64,000 bases of DNA from Casuarius casuarius (taxonomy: Eukaryota > Chordata > Aves > Casuariiformes > Casuariidae): contig PTFA01000278.1 in the NCBI GenBank assembly GCA_003342895.1, forward strand, positions 389,454 to 453,453, given 5' to 3'. The notes under the pieces were generated by a model. That model was not told the origin of the DNA. It did not search any database and saw nothing but the letters and a program-made list of their open reading frames with translations. How positions within the stretch are numbered: the stretch's first letter is position 1; each line of letters starts with the position of its first letter. Both the position numbers and the translations under genes were made by a program. Of this stretch, positions 44,200-54,616 are shown in pieces.

Positions 44200-45160
44200 T
44201 AGGTNAGTTATGATAAAGAACTGCTGGGAAGACTGTGCTAAGCTAAGTAAAACTATGGAAAGGCAACCAGAATGATTAGACAGAGTGCACTCTTAGCAAG
44301 TTTCTGTGGGATAACAAACCGAGGTGAGTGGTTGATCGCTGGATGGTGTATCTATGGTCCTGCTATTCAAGGGGCACAAACAGGCTGGGGGGAAAAAAAG
44401 CCAACAGGAACCTTATGAAGTTCAGCAAAAGCAAATGCAAAGTCCTGTACATGGGATGGACTAACTCCATGCAGCNGTACAGACTGGGAGCCACATGGAT
44501 AACAAGCAGCTTTGCAGAAAAGGAAAACCTGATGCAGAAGGAAACCTGATTTGCAGAAATCTGATGTTTTTAGTGGACAAAAAAAGCTGAACATGAGTTA
44601 ATAGAGGGGGACCTCCCCTCTCTTTGCTTTGGAGCTGCATTTAAGCTGAGGCCTTTNCTCTTTGCCTGCGCCTGGACCATACCTGGCCTTNTTGTACCTT
44701 GCTGACCCTGGCCTGNGGACTTGACTTCANGGCTTGANCTTGGACCTNCCTCATCACTANNNACTCACCTGGTGATCTGGGCTCNCAGCAGCTGGCCCCT
44801 GCTGCTCCCTGCCAGAAGACCACCNTGGGCTGTATTAGCAAANGTGTAGCCAAAAGGNTGATGGCAATTACTNCTACCTTTTCCACACTTGTGACAATAT
44901 ATGTTAGATAGATTAGCTACAGGGAAACCATTGNTGTGTTGTTTTGTTTTCATTTATTTTAACCATGAGCATGATCAGATCCTGGAACAGGTTGCCAGAA
45001 AAGTTGTGAAATCTTTTTCCTTGGAGAAATTTCAAATTTACTTGGGCAAGCACCTGAGCAACTTGATCTAATTGTATCTGCTGTGNNCAGGGAGTTGGAC
45101 TAGATGACCTTCAAAGGACACTTGCAAATTAAACTAGTCTATGATTACATGATTTTTTAG
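44200..45160 (+). mobile_element. CR1 LINE 3' end, split by another insertion
   Basis: Two parts fit the 3' region of CR1 retrotransposons. Part one, about 44370-44600, includes ggaaccttatgaagttcagc and gcaaagtcctgtacatggga and a 'tagtggacaaaaaaagctgaacatgag' order. Part two, about 44960-45150, includes tggaacaggttgccagaaaa, the ttggagaaatttcaaattta stretch, the gcacctgagcaacttgatct stretch and gggagttggactagatgacc before the tail. Between them, about 44610-44950, is unrelated sequence with repeated 'gacctgg/cttgac' words and many Ns. The element is 5'-truncated, as is usual for CR1. It interrupts the DR4 array. Confidence 0.75.
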
Positions 45161-47600
45161 GTCAATCCTGGGTCTCATTTGATGTACAGAGGTCCTCCGA
45201 GGTCAACATGAGATCCTAGTACCTACATGGGATCATTTGAGGTCAACTCAGCTCTCATGTCCTGAGAGGGGCCATCTGGGGGGTCAACCTCAGAGCCAAT
45301 TAGCTATGCAAGGGGTCATATAAGGTCAACCAGAGTCCTTACTTCCTGCCAAGCAGGTCCTTTGAGGTCAAACTTNNNNNNNNNNNNNNNNNNNNNNNNN
45401 NNNNNNNNNNNNNNNNNNNNNNNNNNNNNNNNNNNNNNNNNNNNNNNNNNNNNNNNNNNNNNNNNNNNNNNNNNNNNNNNNNNNNNCTCATTTAAGGGCA
45501 ACTTGTGATGCAATTAGTTGCCAGAGGTCATTTAAGATCAACAAAGTCCTTTTTTTCGTGCCCAGGAGTCATCTGAGGTCAACATGAGATCCATCTAGTG
45601 GCTCAGAGGTCATTTCAGGACAAACGAGCCTGTTTTTTGCTGTCTGGGGTCATTTGAGGTCAACATGAGAGCCAGTTACCTACCCAGGGGCATTTCAGGT
45701 CAACTGCAGCCCTCATTTCCTTCTCAGGGGTTGAGGTCAACTTGAGATCCAATTAGANGCCCAGTGGTCATTTGAGGTCAACACAGCTCTTGCTTGGTGC
45801 AAAGAGGTCATGTGAGGTAAATTTGGGAGCAAATTATTTGCACAGGGTCACTTAAGGTCAACGACAGCCCTTTTATCCCCACTTACAAGGGTCATTTGAG
45901 GTCAACTGGAGGACCAATTAACCTANCCAGGAGTCATTTGAGGTCAACATGGAATCAAGTTAGGTGTGTGGGGACTTTTGAGGTCAGCCTGGCTCTTGTT
46001 TGGTACCCGGAATCATCTGAAGTCAACTTGAGATGCACTTAACTGCACATGGGTCATCTAAGGTCAATACTGCTCTCATTTGGTGGAGAGGGGTCATTAA
46101 GGTCAAGTTGAGCTCTAATTAAGCTGCCCAGGGTTCATTTGAGGTCAACTTGAGAGCCAGTTAGGGTTCATTTGAGATNAGNGCAGCCCTTGTTTGGTGC
46201 NCAGAGGTCTTTNAAGGTGAACCTGAGATCCAAATATTTGCTTTAGTGGTCATCTGAGGTCAACCTACCTCTGATTTGGTTCTTGGGAGGTCATTAGAGG
46301 TCAATCACAACTGCCTGGGGCCATCTGAAGTTGACTTTTGATCCAGCTAGTTCCTGGGGGCATCTCACAACAACTGAGCTTTTGGCTGATGTCTGAGGTC
46401 ATNTCAGGTCAACATGAGGTACAATTTCCTGATTCAGGGTTATTTGAAGTCAACCGTAAATTCAGTTATATGACTGCAGACCATTTGATGTCAACCTGGC
46501 TCTTGTTTGTTCTCCAAGGGTCAGCTGAGGTGAACATGAGATTCACTTATCTGCTTGGGGGTCATTTGAGGTCAGTGCTGGTCTCATTTTGTATCTGGGG
46601 TCATCTGAGGTCAGCCTGAGAGCCAATTAGTTGCACAGCGTCATTTAAGGTCAACCACAGGCATTGTTTCCTACTCACAAAGGTCATTCAAGGTCAACTG
46701 GAGATCCANTTAACCTATCCAGGGTCTTTTGAGGTCAATATGGGGTCATTTGANGTCAAACAGCTCTTGCTTGCTGCCTAGGGGTCATCTGAGGTCAACA
46801 CTGCTCTCATTTGGAGAGAGGGGTCATTTAAGGTCAAGTTGAGATCCAATTAAGTTGCCCAGGGGTCATTTGAGGTCAACCTGAATGCTAGTTAGCATTC
46901 ACTTGAGGTCAATGCAGCCCTTGTGTGGTGCCCAGAGGNCACTTAAGNTGAACCTGAGATCCAAATACTTGCCTTGNTGGTCATTTGAGGTCAACCTACC
47001 CCTCTTTTGGTGCTTAGGTTCATTAGAGGTCAACTGCAGCCCTTGTTTCCTGCCTGCGGTCATCTGAAGTCACCCTGAGATACAAACCATTACTTGGGGT
47101 CATCTGAGGTCACCCCAGCACTTGGTGTCTGGGGTCAGTTCAAATAAGCATGAGCTCCAACTACTGATGGGGAGCATTTGAGGTCAAAATGCCCCTCATT
47201 TGATCCTCTGGGGTCATCTGAGGTCAATGCTGTGTTCATTTGATGCTTGAGATCATTTAAGGTCAGCCTAACATCCAGTTGAGGTCAACCTGTCCCTTAT
47301 TTTCATTCTGGAGGTTATTCTAGGTCAAACTCAGAGCCAATTAACCTTCCCAGGTGTCATTTGAGGTCAACCCTAATTCCAATTAGTTGCCCCNGCCACT
47401 CATTTAAGGTCAGCCTGGACCTNGTCTGGTGCCCAGNTTTATNTGAGGTNAATCNAGATGTCATTTCTTTCCCAGAGTCATGTGAGGTCTACCTTAAACC
47501 CAGTTAGCAGCACAGGGGTCATCTGTGGCCAACTCCAATTCTCATTTGTTGCTCTGAAGTCATTTGAGATTACCTGGACCTCCTTTGCTCACCTTGGTCA
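45161..47600 (+). repeat. Core tandem array: ~40-bp monomer carrying a DR4 nuclear-receptor element
   Basis: About 55-60 monomers of 39-43 bp in one orientation (a shorter unit occurs near 46722-46743). The monomer begins ggggtcatttgaggtcaac, i.e. GGGTCA-TTTG-AGGTCA: two direct half-sites with four bases between. By hand I count about 44 AGGTCA on the plus strand, where chance would give fewer than one. Exact RGGTCA-N4-AGGTCA copies start at 45647, 45845, 45889, 46559, 46598, 46782, 46821 and 46863, with others. The rest of the monomer comes in two flavours, one ending gagatccaattagttgccca and one ending cagctctcatttggtgccca, often alternating. An assembly gap (45376-45486) lies inside. DR4 is the classical element of thyroid hormone receptor and LXR heterodimers with RXR; single AGGTCA sites are bound by ROR and Rev-erb when the 5' flank is suitable. 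Binding is inferred, not shown. Confidence 0.93.
45376..45486. other. Assembly gap (111 Ns) within the DR4 array
   Basis: A run of N flanked on both sides by array monomers. The gap sits inside repeats, so true array length may be longer than shown. Confidence 0.99.
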
Positions 47601-48275
47601 GCTGCCGTGGGATCCCCTAAGGTTAGACCCCCTCCCTTACTATGTGATGAAAGCAAATATTTGGGATCAGCCTTGGGCCTTTTTTCCCTTCATTACTATC
47701 TTGCAGTCTTATNCTGCCTCTCCATTCTGCTAAGGGTTCCTCATGGGTCAACCTCAGCCCTGCTGTGCTCCTCAGAGATCATAAGTGGTCATATTCAGCT
47801 CTTTTCCTGTGCNCTATAGCTATTTAACCTCAACTGCNGNTCTAATTTGGTCNGGGTGCCACNTGAGTTCAAATCCTTCTCTAANTGGGTGCAGGCTGGG
47901 ATCCTCCATAGTCATCTTCCACCTTNATTTTGTCCAATTGTCAACTGAGCTCAGTCAGATCCAACCCTTTCACTTTGCCCAGAGTTCAGGTCACTGGTCA
48001 TCTCAGCTGAAATCCATACTTTTTATTGTGGAAGAGGTTATGCAAGGTTAGCTATTAATCCAGGCTGCTACACAGACATTATCTGAGATTGAATATTCCT
48101 CTCATTTCCTGAATAGGATTTCACAGACTGCAATACTCCAGAGAATGAAGCTGGGGCAAGGTTAAGTTCAGTGTTTATTTCATGGACCACATTTGTCCAT
48201 GAGCAATCCCAATTTGCTGCTCAGACATTTTCAAAGGTCAAATAATACTTTGATTTCACAGTAGGGGTCAACTAA
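47601..48275 (+). repeat. Degenerate right flank of the DR4 array
   Basis: Eroded monomers continue: gggtcaacctcagccctgct near 47746, gagatcataagtggtcat near 47775, ggtcactggtcatctcagct near 47989, attatctgagattgaatatt near 48079, caaaggtcaaataatac near 48232 and aggggtcaactaagg near 48263. Half-sites decay steadily away from the core, mirroring the left flank. Confidence 0.65.
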
Positions 48276-50931
48276 GGAGAAGTATCTCTTTTTCATGATC
48301 AGGTAAGGCACTCTCCTCTTGAATCTGGGNCACCTGGGATGCAGTGTTGAACCTGATTCCCACCTCATCACCACACCACAGAATCAACTCCTGAGAAGCT
48401 GCTGAGACACCCAATTCCTAAAAGTTCAAGGAAGGAAATCCTTAGTGAAAGCTGGGTGCTCAGGTGGGTACCTCCACAGATGTGTCATAGACTTTATTTC
48501 TTCTATAGTAATATTATGTTTTGTCACTTTTTTTTCTAATCACAAGCATCAAATACCTGTCCACTGGTAGTGTATTCTGCCTGAATTTTTTACAGTAAGT
48601 CCCCCAGCATTAGTAGTGGAACAGCCTATCCCCTTTCAACTTGTTTCAATATTAGATCTCTGACACAAATATCTTGGGTCTACATGGTGCACACAAATGC
48701 TCTGCATTTTAGTAGAGCCTGCCTCACTACAGATCACAGGAGCAAGCTGAAGTTGGCAATATCTCAGCAGGATGANTTCAGTCAGGAACAGCAGCAAAAA
48801 GGCTCAGAAGTCAGAGACTCCTCTCTGCTCCTTACCCTCCTTTTCCTCCTCCTCCTCTTGCCAGTTGTGGGTATGTTGGACTGGCTGCACAATGTCAAAA
48901 TCCAAGTCAAGTTCGTTCAATGACAGCCTAAGAAATGAAAGGTTTTAGCCTTCTACCTAAATCCCTGATACAAAGAGCACAGCCTATCTTTCTTTATGCA
49001 ATAGTAACTTTTTTTTTCCAGGATTTTGTGCTCTTTTTTTGATTTTTTTTCCCTTAATCTTTAGCATTTTATCACAACTAAACATCACAATCTAAATGAA
49101 ACCAGTTTATTTGAAAACACTAGTTTATTTGCTCTGTCTCTGCAAATAGAACTGATGCCAGATAGGCAAATGAACAGAGCCTTGCAGCAGCTTATACGCT
49201 ATTCAAATAAGAAATAGGAAAGTAGCTTTTGTTTGGTTTTAGCTTGAGGTTTTCCTTCTCCTGCAACAGTTACCATACATTAGGGGATCAAAGTGTGTTC
49301 CAGAATAATTCAAGATATAATGAGTACTGTAAAGAAAAGCTGAAAAATATTATCAGTTTTTGTAAGAGGTCTAGCAACAGGGAAAGCATTAACAACCCTG
49401 GGGTGCTCACAGTTCATGTGAAGGCCAGTGTCACTGCAGATGGGCTTTTCTATATTTCTAGGATCCCCTTGTCAATCAGAAAGNGAGATAACCATTGGCA
49501 TCAACATCCTAAGAATAGAGAATAGACGTAAAAAGTAGCTGATATAAAATAGTATCTTGAACAATGAAGTCAACAGAGTACCGTTAATCTCTACCAGTTC
49601 TTTNTTTACACCAGTGGCTGCATGGTCATTCCATAACACAGATTCAGAATTAGGGTAAAATTAATATTGTCATATTAAAGTGATATTTGTTTTTCTTAAG
49701 AGCCTGCAACGTAGATTTGGTCTATTAACTACCAAGTTTTCTAAGACTCGAATATGCATCTCAACTCAACTAAAAAAAAATCCAAAGGTTACTGAACACC
49801 TAATAATTTAAGTTGTACTTAATAGGGAACATTATAAAGTACGTACTTTCTAGGGAAGAAATTTTTACTTATGGCACAAGTATGTGCCTGCTACAAGCCT
49901 ACTGACTCAAGTATANAAACTAATGTTATTATACTGTTAAAAAACAAGATTCAGGAGAGCTGAAAACCACATGATACATATAGAATTAATGTTTATTATC
50001 NTGAGATTAAAAATTCAAATAAATATAAATCTGCATTATTTTCTATATGTAACCTTCACCTGTTTTCCTTAAAACTTGGAAACATACTGCTTCATTCTAT
50101 ACTCATCAAGACCAGAAACATTTTTGAAAATACATTTTTATCCTTTTGAAACAGGATGAAATAGATTGACAAAACCACATCAAATACAAATCCATTTCTA
50201 GAAAATAGAGATCTAATATCCCTTCTGTGTTTATTGCACCAACAATAAAGTCACCCTGAAAATGCCACAACTGACAAAAAGAAATGAAAAAAGCCTTCCT
50301 GAGAATGAGGTTTGCAATNTCTGAATATTTGTTATATGTTTAAGCTAAATCTCCAACGCAATAGCTGCCAAAATCACGTTTTGTTTTGAGCAATCTCAGC
50401 TGAATTCTTAAATAAGCTTCTTTTAAGTTCACATTAAAATGTGAGTTTACAANTTCTTTGGTTTCAAATTTTTTCAGAGCTTCTACATCACCTACTGCCT
50501 CACTTTTTTCAACAAAGTAAGCAGGGCTTTATTCTGAATCCATCAGAAGAATAAATTAAAAAAATCCGAAACGTGCTTTCAAGCAAAAACAAATACTGAA
50601 ACTAATTATCAGAAAACTAAGGTTTGACATGTAGGATTTTCTCTTCCACACNTCTTGTCATGGAACAAGCATGGAGCAGCTGAGCCCTATCCTGCAAATC
50701 TCTTTCCACATGCACTGTGGTTTTAATATGAGGCTTACTGCTCTTCCCACTAAGGGCCACTGTTTTTTTTTTCATTTTTTCAGCATGCCCAGGCTTCAAT
50801 CTGTGGTCAGCATTTAGACATCAAAAGACAATTTTAAAAGAGTACAGAATCTGGAGCAAGAAAGANACCAAGGACTCAAAAGAAAAAGAAAATAAACTTT
50901 TTCAAATTATTTTCATTACTATTTATTACTG

Positions 50932-50937
50932 AACTAT
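50932..50937 (-). terminator. TRPM6: Poly(A) signal candidate for TRPM6
   Basis: AATAAA on the minus strand (tttatt on plus), about 2.5 kb after the stop, followed on the minus strand by a T-rich segment. A second minus-strand AATAAA at 50528-50533 is an equally possible site. Confidence 0.35.
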
Positions 50938-51862
50938 GACAAAGGTAGAGTAAAAAGGATTTTTAAACAAATTACCCAAACTTACAGTTTAGTGAAATGT
51001 AAAGCAGCCCTTCCAAAAAAGTGAAAAAAATAAGGTGAGGCAAAATTAATTAGCACCCAGAATCACTGGAATTTTTCTGCTTAGTCTCCATGCATGGAAA
51101 AACTAATGCGCTGCTACAAGTATATAATGGAACAATTTCAAATGCATNCTTTTCTTGGTTCACTGCATTAATACTTGACACTGAGCAAAGTTAGACACAA
51201 AACATGTTTGTATAAGTTGTATTTTATAATGGACAGTCATTTNGTGAGAACCCCTAATTTGANGTGAAGGCAGTATGTACGTGGATGNGAACATTATAAA
51301 AAGGGATAAGATGAACCTGAAACACCNTACCAGTTCTTACAAGCATTGTTACGAATTCAGAAGCCACTCGCTCTTGAAGGCAACAGGATGGTTGTTAAGA
51401 AAAGGTAATCTAAAGTATGATTTAGTAATATCTTTGAAACACAAAAAGAAAGAAAAGGTGCTTAAGCCCAAACTGCTGTGGGGCTTATTTTTTGTATCTA
51501 ATCTATAAGTGTCCATAATTCCATTCTTTTGATGCAAGAATTTATGGCAATGAGTGAGGAAAACAGCACTATCAGGATAAGACTTAAATAGTCCTTAACT
51601 TTAAAGGCATACTGAAGTCTCATTTAACTTAAGTGAATTTAAAGGCATGCTAAAAGTTAGATATCTTCCAGAGAAAGTTNGTTCTTTAAAGGATGGCACT
51701 AAGTAGGTCTCTTCCTAAAGGCAAATTTTAAGAGAATAATCATTGGAAGTAGATCCACTATCTTATCANCAAAGGGATCAAAATCCACCACCATTATGCA
51801 GAGATGCAATTAATCACTTTCACAGACAAGCAAAAACTTGCCAATATACTGAACGGCTTCAG

Positions 51863-51882
51863 AAAAAAAAAAGGGGGGGGGG
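51863..51882 (+). repeat. A10G10 polypurine junction
   Basis: Ten A followed directly by ten G. It is prone to slippage and sequencing error, so the exact length is uncertain. Confidence 0.9.
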
Positions 51883-53411
51883 TGTCATTTTTGCAAAATG
51901 AGTACAAATTAATACAAGAGAGGCATTATTTTCCATAAAAATAATNTTACCAAAATGATAAGAAAAAAGCAAAAGTATGTCTTCAGGGTGCTCTCACAAA
52001 CTGAAGGCATCTGAGGCAAACATACAGCTTATGTCAGTGTCATAATCAATATCATAATGAATACAAAAACTGGGAACATGTAATTTCTAATTCTTATGTA
52101 TATACAGACATTTTCTAAATATACCGAATGAATGATAAATCATCACAAGCAGTCCCCTTATGCAACAATGTACTATCAGTTGTGATGGAAATACGATTTT
52201 GTTTTGTATTGAAGTATAAAATTTTCTGATGACTTATATTTCAAGATTAAGTATTTCTCCTGTTAATACAAAAGTACAAATTTCNATTAATGATAAAAGT
52301 GATCTCTAATACAATGTAAGTTGTATTAGAGATNTTTATGCTGAGCAGTTCCTTTAGATCCAGATTCTACAAAGCAAATCGCATATACTAGATTTTTCTA
52401 TATTGAGAAGTTCTACTGAAATCATAGGATATGAGCAGAAACATATGTGGATACTTTTGCAGCATCTGCATCTAATGCCACCACTGGTAGAAAAAAATCC
52501 TGTGTACAGCCTGACATTGACAATAAGCAGCTAAGTACTAAGCAGAACATACTATTTTTTGTGCCTTTTCAAATCTTGGTTGCAATTTACAACTTAAAGA
52601 ACTAAAAACATTCTGAAGCCAAAATATTTTAAAAAACCCAGATCCTGGTTAAAAACAGAATCACGTTCAAGGTCATTGTTTAGTTCTTGTTTGTATTAAA
52701 GATGGTGGATTTTTCATTCCATCAACTCAAAACGGGAANGGCCAGTGATACTTGTGGGTTCAACCCTTCATTTTTCGACTTTAATAAAGTCTTGGTACGT
52801 GAAAAGAATTGAAGATGAAGCTCCCATAAAATTTTGCAATCTACCTGCTATATCCATAACTNTTGTTTAAACCACTGACTGACTTCTCATACACTCTTGG
52901 CTTGTCACTGCATCAAAATGAACAATAAAGAGAGAATAACTTTTCTGCAATTTCTTGAAGAGNCTCCTGTGCACAGGGCAAAAGTGAGCACAGGGTTGAG
53001 TGGGCTCTGCATCTGAAAATGAATGGTTTATACATGTGTATACATTTTTACTACAGAGCAGAGAGAGAAACATCGAATCCTTCCTCCATGGAAATACGTT
53101 GGTTGTCATTTTCCTAAGCAAACACACACAGTTTGGCATCATTAACCACATTTCCCCAAAAAAGGCACTGATGGAACAGTTCATCCTGCCAAGGGGTGAC
53201 CTGCTCCTGGCAATTTACTGAACAGTACCAGCAGGACCAGCCNGAGCGCACGGGAGAGGGATAACTAGAGAGATGCTTTTGACTCCTTGCCCATAGAGTA
53301 CGGAGAGGGCAGCGAGAAGCTGCACACAGACATCTACATTTTTTTCTTTCAGACTGACCCTCAGCCATGATAAGGGGGCAGTTTTTGAGCATGCAAGTAT
53401 GTGGGCTCCGC

Positions 53412-53527
53412 TCACAACCGCGTGTCGTACTCCAAGGGCTCGTCCACGCTGTCAGCTCCTCCTGTCTCTGTTTCTCCTTCGAACGCTGGACTGAGCCTTT
53501 CCAACATGTAGTCATTTCTCCTCAAAT
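53412..53527 (-). CDS. TRPM6: TRPM6 last coding exon: C-terminal tail
   Basis: Minus-strand exon. After the acceptor (ag = plus ct at 53528-53529) it opens with AT, completing a split Asp codon, then L-R-R-N-D-Y-M-L-E-R-L-S-P-A-F-E-G-E-T-E, then T-G-G-A-D-S-V-D-E-P-L-E-Y-D-T-R-L and TGA at 53414-53412. D-L-(K/R)-R-N-D-Y after the zinc-binding region is conserved in TRPM6 and TRPM7; the residues beyond it vary between species and paralogues. Length is 116 bases: 2 + 38 codons including the stop. The final four residues D-T-R-L fit the class I PDZ ligand pattern (Ser/Thr-x-hydrophobic) and sit in an acidic context. There are no Ns in this exon. Confidence 0.9.
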
Positions 53528-54509
53528 CTATGACAAGAAAATAGATTCAATGACGCAAATAAATAAATGTTTGAAAAGCACGTGTGCCCAGAGGAGAGCA
53601 TCCAGCCCTGCAACTGGTGGCAGCCTGTTAGCTGCATCCAGGAAGCTGAGAATTGGCAATGGGGCAAACCAGAGCCAGAGGGATGAGAGCCCTGGAGAGG
53701 CCAAAAACGGTGTGAGCCCTGGAGAGGCCAAAAATGGTGCGAGCTGACAGGAATGACCCATCTCTTGCTGTATTCATTCAGCTGATTTTCTCCTCTACAA
53801 TGCCTAGCTGCCATAGGCACAAGTAATCCAAAAAAATAACACCACAGTTTCTGTTTCAGAATCAAACAGCANTTTTCCATGTAGCTACTGAGAGGAAGGA
53901 GCTTTCCTCTAGAAAAAAAATATAGGTGGAAATTCATCCAAAATAGCAACATATTTTTGGCTTTGAGCCTTTTAAACCTGCATCACAAAAAACAGGAGCA
54001 TGTTCTAACAAACCTAACATGAACAACAGGAAATCTGTTTAAGCAGGAAGAAAGGGTTGCAGTGGATAGGACCCTATCCAAGGGCCAAGAGAGCTGCAGT
54101 GAGTTTTTCCCAGGCTAATGCATTGCTAGTTTTTACAGATTTCCTCAGATCTTTAGCCTCTCTTATTCTAAAAATTATTGCTGAGGTTAACTGTANTGAT
54201 TCTCCCAGAAAAATGATCCATCGCTTTGCACAGCGAAGGAAACAACTCAGTGCATAGAAGCTAACAAGCTGACTGCTAACATCAGACCAACATCATCAAA
54301 CCCTAATATGGTTGCTGGGCAAAGGAGTAAGGTGACAGAAAAATATTTTCCTATTTGCCTTTGCCCAGAAAGAGTGTGCCAACTATATTTCAGTGTTCAC
54401 CACAACTCACTCAGTAAAATTTCAATTCCTGTCTTTCTGTCATACTTTGATCTTTATTATCTTGCATTCAAAAAGTTAGAGATTAAAAATTAATCTTTAT
54501 TTTGCATAC
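53528..54509 (-). other. TRPM6: TRPM6 last intron
   Basis: A 982-base intron with minus-strand donor (plus ac at 54508-54509) and acceptor (plus ct at 53528-53529). It contains a 27-bp tandem duplication. Open frames on both strands through here (for example 53512-53952 -) are not supported. Confidence 0.88.
53684..53740 (+). repeat. 27-bp tandem duplication in TRPM6 last intron
   Basis: The block gagccctggagaggccaaaa occurs at 53687 and again at 53714, each followed by a/t-variants of 'acggtg'. Two copies with two base differences. Confidence 0.85.
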
Positions 54510-54616
54510 CAGGAAGTTTCAGCTTCCTGCAGCAAGAGTTACAACGGTGCTTTGCAATGAAGTTTCTTATTGCATNTTCTCCTAGGTTCGCTGGTCCAAA
54601 TACCATTTTTCCAGAT
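54510..54616 (-). CDS. TRPM6: TRPM6 coding exon: alpha-kinase G-rich motif and zinc-binding residues
   Basis: Minus-strand exon that opens with A, completing a Lys codon, then S-G-K-M-V-F-G-P-A-N-L-G-E, one ambiguous residue (N at 54577, Asp expected), A-I-R-N-F-I-A-K-H-R-C-N-S-C-C-R-K-L-K-L-P. G-P-A-N-L-G is the glycine-rich motif found near the end of alpha-kinase domains. H-x-C-x-x-x-C provides three of the four zinc ligands that stabilise the TRPM6/7 kinase core (His1808, Cys1810, Cys1814 in TRPM7 numbering, from memory). R-N-F-I-A-K-H favours TRPM6 over TRPM7 (K-N-F-R-A-K-H). Length is 107 bases: 1 + 35 codons + 1. Another open frame across the exon (54539-54721) is out of frame with it. 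Confidence 0.93.

Larger units (their letters stand above)
48276..53411 (-). other. TRPM6: TRPM6 3'UTR and downstream flank
   Basis: Sequence below the TRPM6 stop on the minus strand. No other coding exon is recognised. Minus-strand AATAAA occurs at 50932-50937 and 50528-50533, giving 3'UTRs of roughly 2.5-2.9 kb if used; the exact end is unknown. A run of ten A followed by ten G at 51863-51882 is the only striking simple sequence. From about 48.3 to 50 kb I see only AT-rich DNA. Confidence 0.5.

Noticed and set aside
45161..47600. Regular repeats with spacers, resembling a CRISPR array
   Set aside because: The spacers are themselves repeated in two types, the repeats are degenerate, and the context is vertebrate. 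It is a tandem satellite.
53512..53952. 146-residue open frame on the minus strand next to the last TRPM6 exon
   Set aside because: It lies in the last intron, overlaps the 27-bp duplication, and is not in frame with the exon as defined by splice sites.
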